Of a DNA stretch of 6,672 nucleotides, positions 1 through 5,870 are shown piece after piece. The notes under the pieces are model-generated. The model saw only the letters and a program-made list of their open reading frames with translations. It was not told where the DNA came from and did not search any database. How positions within the stretch are numbered: the first letter of the stretch is position 1; each line of letters starts with the position of its first letter. Source of the stretch: JAGKXB01 sp964498835 (GTDB taxonomy: Bacteria > Pseudomonadota > Gammaproteobacteria > Burkholderiales > Burkholderiaceae_D); contig CAZCIX010000073.1 of the NCBI GenBank assembly GCA_964498835.1, positions 1-6,672 on the forward strand, in the 5' to 3' direction. Position numbers and translations under genes: made by a program.

Positions 1-91
1 TGGCGGAAAGGGTGAGATTCGAACTCACGGTACACCAAAGATGTACACTGGATTTCGAGTCCAGCGCATTCGACCACTCTGCCACCTTTCC
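1..91 (-). tRNA. tRNA-Ser, anticodon CGA (reads UCG)
   Basis: Read on the minus strand this folds as a complete class II tRNA. The acceptor stem GGAAAGG pairs perfectly with CCTTTCC, followed by discriminator G and an encoded CCA at positions 3-1. The anticodon stem CTGGA/TCCAG encloses the loop CTCGAAA, giving anticodon CGA. A long variable arm (GTACA/TGTAC stem) and the T arm GTGAG-TTCGAAT-CTCAC follow. The long variable arm and G73 are the identity elements that SerRS recognises in bacterial tRNA-Ser, so the assignment agrees with the anticodon. The gene ends exactly at the window edge. serS, whose product would charge it, lies two genes upstream in transcription order. Confidence 0.97.
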
Positions 92-136
92 TGAATCGGT
101 CTATTTACTACATACCTACGTGCTGCGAAGCCGCGC

Positions 137-142
137 ATTGTA
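137..142 (-). promoter_or_regulatory. Candidate -10 element of the tRNA-Ser promoter
   Basis: On the minus strand the hexamer TACAAT lies 45 nt upstream of the tRNA 5' end and is followed directly by the GC-rich stretch GCGCGG. A GC-rich discriminator after the -10 is typical of stable-RNA promoters under stringent (ppGpp) control. The best -35 candidate is TGGATT, 18 nt further upstream, with only three of six consensus matches; it overlaps the last codons of the lytic-transglycosylase-like gene. The tRNA would then carry a short 5' leader to be removed by RNase P. The -10 is a good match; the assignment remains a prediction. Confidence 0.45.
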
Positions 143-154
143 GCATAAGCAAAC

Positions 155-589
155 TTACTTAATCCACCCCATCTTGCTCAGGATTTTTTGATAGTGAATG
201 GATAGATCATAAACTTCCTTGGCATACGCAGCATTTCTGCTGGGAGTACGGCTGTGATAATTCCCAACGCCACGCCAAAAATTGCCTACTCGTTCAATTT
301 CATAACGGACTATGTACGCCGTTGCTCGGATACCGAGGCAAGCATCATTTGCCAGCCAGTATGGATGCACGCCCTGCTTTTTATAAAAAGTTTGCATCCA
401 TACATCGTTAATTTGCGTTTGATTGTAATCACGCGTGTTGTTGGTATTGCGTGAGGATTGCCCCACCTTGCCACCTTCTTTTTTACGGATGGCATACAAA
501 ATCGCGGGTGGAATGCGGTAATCCACAGCTGCCTTAAATACACACTGATGCGGCATATCATTCGGTAATTGTGCTGGCACGCTGATCAT
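155..589 (-). CDS. Small lytic-transglycosylase-like protein (SLT/VirB1-type fold)
   Basis: This 144-residue protein resembles the VirB1/IagB class of lytic transglycosylases, which cut peptidoglycan glycan strands to make room for secretion or conjugation machinery. Residues 16-40 carry the expected Cys-x3-Ala...Ile-Pro-Pro-Ala-x-Leu...Ile helix, with Glu38 in KKEGG as the candidate catalytic acid. QIN follows at 59-61, and GVGNYHSRTP at 107-116 is typical of the family's end. Cys16 and Cys84 match a conserved pair that usually forms a disulfide in exported members. Two oddities stand out. No signal peptide is visible, and no usual start codon lies in frame between ATG 589 and an upstream stop. 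The usual GPMQIN/GLMQIN element reads NQTQIN. The ATG has a good AGGAG six bases upstream. It begins 51 nt after the serS stop on the same strand, so it may be co-transcribed with serS. No secretion, conjugation or phage genes are nearby. Activity is not certain. Confidence 0.75.
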   Translation of the reverse strand: MISVPAQLPNDMPHQCVFKAAVDYRIPPAILYAIRKKEGGKVGQSSRNTNNTRDYNQTQINDVWMQTFYKKQGVHPYWLANDACLGIRATAYIVRYEIERVGNFWRGVGNYHSRTPSRNAAYAKEVYDLSIHYQKILSKMGWIK

Positions 590-640
590 CGCATTCTCCT
601 TTGATCTTTTTATTCGTCCTCGTTCAGATTTAGACTACTT

Positions 641-1933
641 TTATAGCTGTTTCAAGCCGCCCATGTAGGGCCATAACACTTCGGGAATCGCCACGCTGCC
701 ATCTGCTTGCTGATAGTTTTCCAGAATCGCAACGAGAGTACGTCCCACCGCCAAGCCAGAACCATTGAGCGTATGCACCAACTCAGGCTTGCCTTGCGCA
801 TTGCGGAAACGTGCTTGCATGCGACGTGCTTGGAATGCTTCGCAATTGGAAATTGAGGAAATTTCGCGATAGGTATTTTGCGCTGGCAACCATACTTCCA
901 AATCATAGGTTTTAGTCGCACCAAAACCCATATCACCGGTACACAACAGCAAAACGCGGTAAGGCAATCCCAATTTTTGCAAGATGGTTTCGGCATGGCC
1001 AACCATTTCATCTAATGCTTGGTAGGAAGTTTCTGGGTGCACGACTTGCACCATTTCCACCTTATCAAACTGATGCTGCCGTATCATGCCGCGCGTGTCG
1101 CGGCCGTAACTGCCGGCTTCAGAACGGAAAGAAGGCGTATGCGCAGTCAATTTGATAGGCAATTCATTCAACGCAACGATTTCGTCCCGCACGATATTGG
1201 TCAACGAAACTTCTGCAGTAGGAATCAAATACAAAGCCTCGCCCTCGCCTTCTTGCCCGCCTTTTTTGACCGCAAACAAATCCGCTTCAAATTTAGGCAA
1301 CTGCCCAGTGCCACGCAATGAATCAGCGTTGACGATATACGGCGTATAGCACTCGGTATAACCATGCTGCGCCACATGCGTATCCAACATGAATTGCGCC
1401 AGGGCACGATGCAAGCGCGCGATGCCTCCTTTCATGACAGAAAAACGCGAACCAGTCAATTTTGCTGCCACGTCAAAATCCAGACCCAAGGCTGCGCCTA
1501 CATCGACGTGATCTTTTGGTTCAAAACCTTCTTGAGAAAAATCACGCGGCACGCCGTGTTTACGCACTTCCAGATTCGCTGTTTCATCTTTACCAGCTGG
1601 CACGGATTCATGCGGCAAATTCGGTATCGTCAGCATGAAATGGCTTAACTTTTCTTGCAAACTGGCCAACGCTATTTCGTTTGCTTTCAACTCATCGCCC
1701 AAGCCAGCCACTTCCGCCATTACCCCAGCAACGTCTTCACCCTTGCTTTTTAGAATGCCAATTTGTTTAGACAACGCATTGCGCTTAGCCTGCAGTTCTT
1801 CGGTACGCGTCTGCAACAATTTCCGTTCAGCTTCCAAAGCGTTAAAAAGCGTGCTATCGAGTTGAAAATTGCGCGTCGCTAAACGAGCAGCAGCGACTTG
1901 TATATCTTTGCGTAAGGTTTGAATATCTATCAT
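641..1933 (-). CDS. serS: Seryl-tRNA synthetase
   Basis: SerRS is a cytoplasmic class II synthetase that activates serine with ATP and charges tRNA-Ser; it also charges tRNA-Sec where that exists. The 430-residue length equals that of the E. coli enzyme. Residues 1-105 form the N-terminal domain with a long antiparallel coiled coil (about 30-100) that grips the long variable arm of tRNA-Ser. The catalytic domain shows the serine-binding TAE at 239-241, motif 2 at about 269-293 (FRSEAGSYGRDTRG, then QHQFDKVE) with its ATP-contacting arginines, and motif 3 at 389-405 (LNGSGLAVGRTLVAILE). All key elements are present, so it should be active. The start gives the family-standard N-terminus but has no clear Shine-Dalgarno sequence; two tandem CTCATCA heptamers stand where it would be expected. 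It follows the 559-codon gene after 80 nt and precedes the lytic-transglycosylase-like gene. Confidence 0.98.
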   Translation of the reverse strand: MIDIQTLRKDIQVAAARLATRNFQLDSTLFNALEAERKLLQTRTEELQAKRNALSKQIGILKSKGEDVAGVMAEVAGLGDELKANEIALASLQEKLSHFMLTIPNLPHESVPAGKDETANLEVRKHGVPRDFSQEGFEPKDHVDVGAALGLDFDVAAKLTGSRFSVMKGGIARLHRALAQFMLDTHVAQHGYTECYTPYIVNADSLRGTGQLPKFEADLFAVKKGGQEGEGEALYLIPTAEVSLTNIVRDEIVALNELPIKLTAHTPSFRSEAGSYGRDTRGMIRQHQFDKVEMVQVVHPETSYQALDEMVGHAETILQKLGLPYRVLLLCTGDMGFGATKTYDLEVWLPAQNTYREISSISNCEAFQARRMQARFRNAQGKPELVHTLNGSGLAVGRTLVAILENYQQADGSVAIPEVLWPYMGGLKQL

Positions 1934-1973
1934 GGTGTGATGAGTGATGAGTTGCGTTTTTTAGAAAAGCGAT

Positions 1974-1979
1974 ATTGTA
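1974..1979 (-). promoter_or_regulatory. serS: Candidate -10 element upstream of serS
   Basis: The minus-strand hexamer TACAAT lies 40 nt upstream of the serS ATG, in the gap after the 559-codon gene. No convincing -35 is found 16-18 nt further upstream; that position is an A/T tract (about 1991-2018) that could serve as an UP-like element. If real, serS has its own promoter and need not depend on read-through from rarA and the inserted gene. Confidence 0.35.
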
Positions 1980-1995
1980 ACAAGCTCGGGTTTAA

Positions 1996-2015
1996 TTATT
2001 TTTTACTTATTTTTT
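1996..2015. repeat. A/T-rich direct repeat after the 559-codon gene
   Basis: Two copies of TTATTTTTT (1996-2004 and 2007-2015, plus strand) lie 11 bp apart and overlap the TAA stop of the 559-codon gene. No hairpin accompanies them, so they are not an intrinsic terminator. They may simply be low-complexity A/T DNA at the edge of an inserted segment, or an UP-like element for serS. Confidence 0.4.
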
Positions 2016-3693
2016 AAAATGGGACGTTAACTGGTCTTAAATAAACAACTTGCGAACCAAATTTCAAAATATGCATACCAACAGTATTGAATGCTGTTTT
2101 TGAATTTTCGTAGTGATATGCGTAGTAGAGCCCACCCTTTTCCTCTACCGTATAAACAAATTGATCCGTTTTCTTTGTCAGGTCATAGCTAAGTTTATTC
2201 GTACGTAACTTTGCTTCGCAAAGCTCATACTTGTCTTTTGTAAGAAAATAAAGATTGAAAGCCTGCCTTTGGCTCATTGCATAAGCGTTAATTTGAGAGC
2301 GAATATAAGCAAAATCAGTCTCACGTATTTCCTTGCTTAATTTTCCAATTTCTCGGGTTGTAATAACCGTCTCGATAGCAATACCGCGCCGTTCTGCCTC
2401 GTCCAACAAATATTTATCACGCCCACTTGTGCTTGGAAAATCTACAACATGGTCAAGGATGAATTTTTCACTGATATGCGATGTCGCGCTGATAGGAAAT
2501 TCGGGATCGACATATTCCCGAACACCATCAACCAATGCGCCATCGCTAGCAATGCGACACAACTTATACAAATTTTTATATACCTGGATGTATTTGTCTT
2601 TGATAAGCAGCGCCTGAGCATTTTGCGCGTCAATACCGATACATCTTGGATTAGCACTACTAGGAATGTGCCCCTCTATTTCAAACAACATGTTGTTGCT
2701 CATATCAAGCACTAAATCCTCAGAGTAAGGCAAACCATTCGCTGCAAATATTTCACCTATTTTCATATTGATAAATGCGTCATCGTAATCAGCCAAATAG
2801 CGCATTAAATGATTCACCCTGACAGCATATTTTGGCCGGCCATCTCGGCAAGAACCCGCAAACGAAACACGATCCAGAAAAATTGAAAATTCTTCTCTCG
2901 CAGGTTGACGCGCTTCTGGAATAACCCCACCAGGCTCTAAAGCAATGCTGGAATTTTGCATGTAACGCATCTCAAAATCGGGAATGTCCAACTGCTGCAT
3001 AATGTTCTCTGCAACGTGTTTCCTAGGGCTAAGTGCTTGTTCCAGCGTCATAATCATTTGATTGATAGTAAAACCTGCTCGCTCACCTTGATGCATGCTT
3101 TGAATGCAACGTGAACTCATACTAAGCCGCGGCCCACCACACTCGCCTGCTTGCGTTGGTGCTGTTATCCAATCCGCATTGGTGGCGTAATGCTCCGCTT
3201 CTTGCTCATACACCTTGACGTATTGACAACCTGATTCATCGTAAGAAAATTGTATGGATCGACCAAAACCACTTGTACTCACACTGAGCTGAGCTGGCGC
3301 TCGATCTGTTATCGGTTGAATTTGAATAATTTTGAAGTCCGTTTGAAATTGACTATCCCTTGCGCCATCAAACAACAATCGACCGCGCACATTACCTTGT
3401 AGACCTGGAAATTGGAAATAAACGTCATGACGTGTTTCATCAAAAGAATGACCAGTAACCAGAACCAGCGTTGATGAAATCAACACTGCATTGGCAATAA
3501 TTTGCTGGCCAACTCTAACCACACCCGTTGCAGAGGATGCCCGGTTAAATGCTGAAAGTGAATCAGCATCCAGGTCAGCGATCGATCGATATTGACTTGT
3601 CGCAATAGGCTTGGCCATTTGCGCGCCAGGAATTGCACCACGGCCACCCCAACTTGATATGGGCGCCATGTTAATAGAGGAAGAAGAAAACAT
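2014..3693 (-). CDS. Putative chymotrypsin-fold cysteine protease, picornain 3C-like, with unknown C-terminal part
   Basis: I do not recognise this 559-residue protein as a named family. Residues 1-50 are Ser/Ala/Gly-rich with no signal peptide or membrane segment. Residues about 52-215 resemble a trypsin-like fold: a strand-rich start (GVVRVGQQIIANAVLISS), His82 in LVTGHSF, Asp119 in QTDFKIIQI as the likely acid, and Cys185 in GECGGP where serine proteases have GDSGGP. PT-x-AG-x-CGG (179-187) and Met200-His201 copy the pattern of enteroviral 3C, in which the equivalents of Thr180 and His201 form the S1 pocket for glutamine. Residues about 220-559 are mixed and partly helical, with no motif I can place and no RNA polymerase signature. 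The ATG has a strong AAAGGAG with a seven-base spacer. It starts 56 nt after the rarA stop, so rarA read-through could express it. Its DNA is visibly AT-richer than serS or rarA, suggesting acquisition. The protease call is motif-based; activity and role are unknown. Confidence 0.72.
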   Translation of the reverse strand: MFSSSSINMAPISSWGGRGAIPGAQMAKPIATSQYRSIADLDADSLSAFNRASSATGVVRVGQQIIANAVLISSTLVLVTGHSFDETRHDVYFQFPGLQGNVRGRLLFDGARDSQFQTDFKIIQIQPITDRAPAQLSVSTSGFGRSIQFSYDESGCQYVKVYEQEAEHYATNADWITAPTQAGECGGPRLSMSSRCIQSMHQGERAGFTINQMIMTLEQALSPRKHVAENIMQQLDIPDFEMRYMQNSSIALEPGGVIPEARQPAREEFSIFLDRVSFAGSCRDGRPKYAVRVNHLMRYLADYDDAFINMKIGEIFAANGLPYSEDLVLDMSNNMLFEIEGHIPSSANPRCIGIDAQNAQALLIKDKYIQVYKNLYKLCRIASDGALVDGVREYVDPEFPISATSHISEKFILDHVVDFPSTSGRDKYLLDEAERRGIAIETVITTREIGKLSKEIRETDFAYIRSQINAYAMSQRQAFNLYFLTKDKYELCEAKLRTNKLSYDLTKKTDQFVYTVEEKGGLYYAYHYENSKTAFNTVGMHILKFGSQVVYLRPVNVPF

Positions 3694-3720
3694 CTAAAAG
3701 CTCCTTTGAGGAATCTACAA

Positions 3721-3742
3721 CATATGACATTGACAGCATATG
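3721..3742. repeat. Paired CATATG palindromes in the rarA to protease-gene gap
   Basis: Two identical CATATG hexamers (3721-3726 and 3737-3742) lie 16 bp apart, start to start, just upstream of the 3C-like protease gene and downstream of the rarA stop. Each is a self-complementary six-mer, so the pair could act as operator half-sites or pair as a weak hairpin. The gap is only 56 bp, and chance occurrence is quite possible. Confidence 0.25.
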
Positions 3743-3749
3743 AATTTGG

Positions 3750-5075
3750 CTACTTTTTACCCGCTTCTTCATCCCACTTTTTCAGCAAAGCCAACTTCTC
3801 ACCAACTTTAATCTCTAACCCCCTGGCCACTGGCTGATACCACCGTGGTTCTTGCATATCATCAGGAAGATACGTTTCTCCAGCGGCGTAGGCATTGGGT
3901 TCATCATGCGCGTAGCGGTATTCGTGGCCATGGCCTAGTTCTTTCATCAGCTTGGTCGGAGCATTGCGTAGGTGAATGGGAACTTCTCGGCTTTTGTCTT
4001 GTTTGACGAAAGCTCTTGCCTGGTTGTAGGCCTTGTAGCCGGCATTACTTTTGGCGGCGATGGCAAGGTAGATCACGGCTTGGCCTAGTGCTAATTCCCC
4101 TTCAGGGGAGCCTAAGCGTTCGTAGGTTGAGGCAGCATCATTGGCGATTTGCATGGCTCTTGGGTCGGCTAATCCAATATCTTCCCATGCCATGCGAATG
4201 ATGCGTCTAGAGAGATAACGAGGATCGGCGCCGCCATCTAACATGCGTGTCAGCCAATACAAAGCGGCATCGGGATGAGAGCCGCGTACGGATTTGTGTA
4301 AGGCTGAAATTTGGTCGTAAAAATTGTCACCACCTTTATCAAAACGCCGATTGTTGAGCATTAATGCATTTTGCACAAAGTCCGCATCTATATTGTGCGC
4401 ACCAGCAGCACGCGCAGCCGTTTGACACTGCTCTAATAAGTTGAGAAACCTTCTGGCATCGCCATCTGCGTAACCAATGATGATATCAACGGCTTTGTCT
4501 TCAAATTCCAGGCCAGCCAGCACTTTTTCTTGCGCACGTACCAAAAGTTGCCTCAGCTCATCTTCTGTCAGCGACTTCAGTACATAAACCTGGGCGCGTG
4601 ATAACAACGCCGAGTTGACTTCAAAAGATGGGTTTTCTGTCGTGGCACCAATAAAAGTAACCAAACCACTTTCCGCATAAGGCAAAAGTGCATCTTGTTG
4701 GGATTTGTTGAAACGGTGAATTTCATCGACGAACAAAATGGTGTGCTTGCCCACAGTCAGATTTTGCTGCGCTTGCTCCATGGCAGCGCGGATGTCTTTG
4801 ACACCCGAAAACACTGCTGACAAAGCAATGAACTCACACTTGAAAGCCGTAGCCGTAAGACGTGCCAAGGTCGTTTTCCCTACACCCGGTGGCCCCCACA
4901 AAATCATGGAATGTGGCTTGCCGGATTGAAACGCCAGCCGTAATGGCTTGCCTGCTCCTAGCAAATGTGTTTGGCCAATCACATCCTCCAACGCTGCAGG
5001 TCGCAGTGCTTCTGCTAGAGGTGGTGTGGGGGTAAGTTTGTTGGTTGGTGCTTCGGTGTCGAATAGGTCGAGCAT
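3750..5075 (-). CDS. rarA: Replication-associated recombination protein A, AAA+ ATPase (MgsA/RarA)
   Basis: RarA is a cytoplasmic AAA+ ATPase related to clamp-loader subunits and to eukaryotic WRNIP1/Mgs1. It acts at stalled forks and interacts with SSB, opening duplex ends and aiding fork restart. The 441 residues match the family length. Visible elements: the pre-Walker region with IGQTHLLG at 33-40; Walker A GPPGVGKTT at 61-69; Walker B ILFVDEIH at 113-120; the sensor 1 region FIGATTENPSF at 141-151; a candidate arginine finger in ALLSRA near 156-161; sensor 2 GDARR at 205-209; and then the C-terminal helical tetramerisation region with SALHKSVRGS, HLRNAPTKLMKELG and EYRYAHDEPNAYAAGE. All look intact. 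The start gives the usual short N-terminus but lacks a clear Shine-Dalgarno sequence. It sits between lolA, across a 95-bp palindromic repeat, and the 3C-like protease gene; in the conserved order serS would follow directly. Confidence 0.97.
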   Translation of the reverse strand: MLDLFDTEAPTNKLTPTPPLAEALRPAALEDVIGQTHLLGAGKPLRLAFQSGKPHSMILWGPPGVGKTTLARLTATAFKCEFIALSAVFSGVKDIRAAMEQAQQNLTVGKHTILFVDEIHRFNKSQQDALLPYAESGLVTFIGATTENPSFEVNSALLSRAQVYVLKSLTEDELRQLLVRAQEKVLAGLEFEDKAVDIIIGYADGDARRFLNLLEQCQTAARAAGAHNIDADFVQNALMLNNRRFDKGGDNFYDQISALHKSVRGSHPDAALYWLTRMLDGGADPRYLSRRIIRMAWEDIGLADPRAMQIANDAASTYERLGSPEGELALGQAVIYLAIAAKSNAGYKAYNQARAFVKQDKSREVPIHLRNAPTKLMKELGHGHEYRYAHDEPNAYAAGETYLPDDMQEPRWYQPVARGLEIKVGEKLALLKKWDEEAGKK

Positions 5076-5099
5076 CTATTTATTCAATAAAACTTAAAA

Positions 5100-5194
5100 C
5101 CGTCGTTCCCGCGGGTTTAGGCGGGAATCCAGCGTCTTTCGTTGTTTCAGCTAAAAGACACTGGATCCTCGACTCAAGCACTCGGGGACGACGG
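5100..5194. repeat. Imperfect palindromic intergenic repeat (REP/MITE-like)
   Basis: The outer arms CCGTCGTTCCC (5100-5110) and GGGGACGACGG (5184-5194) are complementary at ten of eleven positions. Inner arms at 5124-5139 and 5154-5168 pair as GGAATCCAGCGTCTTT against AAAGACACTGGATCC with one bulge and one mismatch. A smaller perfect stem, TTCCCGC/GCGGGAA, lies at 5106-5112 and 5121-5127. TTCCCGC...GCGGGAATCCAG is typical of short dispersed palindromes found between genes in many proteobacteria. It fills most of the 147-bp lolA-rarA gap. As RNA it would form a long stem that could attenuate read-through into rarA or protect the 3' end of the lolA message. Only one copy is visible here, so its dispersed nature is an inference. 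Confidence 0.75.
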
Positions 5195-5222
5195 AGACTA
5201 ATGGACAATCTCGGTTAATTAG

Positions 5223-5870
5223 TTATTCACTCAACACATCCACGCCTTTGGGAGTGGCAAATTTGAATTGATTGGGCGTGATTGCAAGATTTTTTTCTAT
5301 GTTTTTGAACGTTAGCAAAGACACATGACCGAAGGCGTCGCGTAGCTCCATGGCTTCTGGGACTCCATTACGTAGGCCGATGCCGATTTGTTCGAAGGTG
5401 CTGTCTTTGTTGATTGGTTTGGCTGCCAGCCATTCCAAACCCTCTTTGCTGCCGTTGTCTTTAAGCGTGAAATTCTTTTCCAAATCATTGCTGCCGAACA
5501 AGATAGCGGCGGGGCTGGAACTTAAGGCATTGCCTAATTTTTTCACAGTAACTTGATTTAAATCTTTATCGTAGATATAGAGTTTTTCACCATCGGCTTG
5601 CAGCAATTGCTCGTAAGGTTTTTGATATTTCCAAATAAATTTACCGGGGCGAGCAAATATAAATGTGCCGCTGGAAGGCGCAGAAACTTTGGCCTTGCCA
5701 TCCGTCATATTCACCTGACGCTGGACGAATTCCCCTTGCGCCGATTTGGTACTGGTGACAAACGATTTGAATTGATCCAAAGCACCAGCAGTCGCCCAAC
5801 TTGGTGTAATGACAGTGGCAGTGGTAACGACCAGGATAAAAAGGACTAGCGAAGTGAATTTATTACTCAT
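5223..5870 (-). CDS. lolA: Outer-membrane lipoprotein carrier protein LolA
   Basis: LolA is the periplasmic chaperone that takes lipoproteins released by the LolCDE transporter and hands them to LolB at the outer membrane. The 215-residue precursor starts with MSNK and a hydrophobic segment, and has a signal peptidase I site near WATA (about residues 25-29). The mature part has the family pattern: ALDQFKSF then GEFVQRQV (first strand and lipid cavity), a GKFIWKYQKPYEQLL element, a DGEKLYIYDKDLNQVTVKKL strand pair, and a C-terminal GVDV segment. An in-frame ATG 147 nt further upstream exists, but it would put 49 non-secretory residues in front of the signal peptide and lie deep inside ftsK, so the start at 5870 is preferred. 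It has AGGA about eight bases upstream. The ATG overlaps the end of ftsK by 8 nt, which suggests translational coupling. Confidence 0.96.
   Translation of the reverse strand: MSNKFTSLVLFILVVTTATVITPSWATAGALDQFKSFVTSTKSAQGEFVQRQVNMTDGKAKVSAPSSGTFIFARPGKFIWKYQKPYEQLLQADGEKLYIYDKDLNQVTVKKLGNALSSSPAAILFGSNDLEKNFTLKDNGSKEGLEWLAAKPINKDSTFEQIGIGLRNGVPEAMELRDAFGHVSLLTFKNIEKNLAITPNQFKFATPKGVDVLSE

Noticed and set aside
1..640. Integrative element attached at tRNA-Ser
   Set aside because: The transglycosylase-like gene lies on the 5' side of the tRNA, no integrase is present, and no duplicated tRNA 3' end is seen in the window.
1019..1865. Plus-strand open frames opposite serS (also opposite rarA, lolA and ftsK)
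   Set aside because: They lie antisense to well-conserved genes, have no recognisable domains and match the usual shadow-frame pattern.
1934..2013. Intrinsic terminator after the 559-codon gene
   Set aside because: The stretch has A/T runs but no stem followed by a U-tract in the direction of transcription.
3049..3540. Ordinary trypsin/HtrA-type serine protease
   Set aside because: The nucleophile codon at 3141-3139 is TGT (Cys), not Ser, within an otherwise intact G-x-x-GGP motif. There is no signal peptide or PDZ-like part that would suggest HtrA.
2014..3693. Fragment of an integrated RNA virus polyprotein
   Set aside because: The protein starts at its own ATG with a good Shine-Dalgarno sequence, ends at a stop just before serS, and has no polymerase, helicase or capsid motifs. 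Only the protease part looks virus-like.
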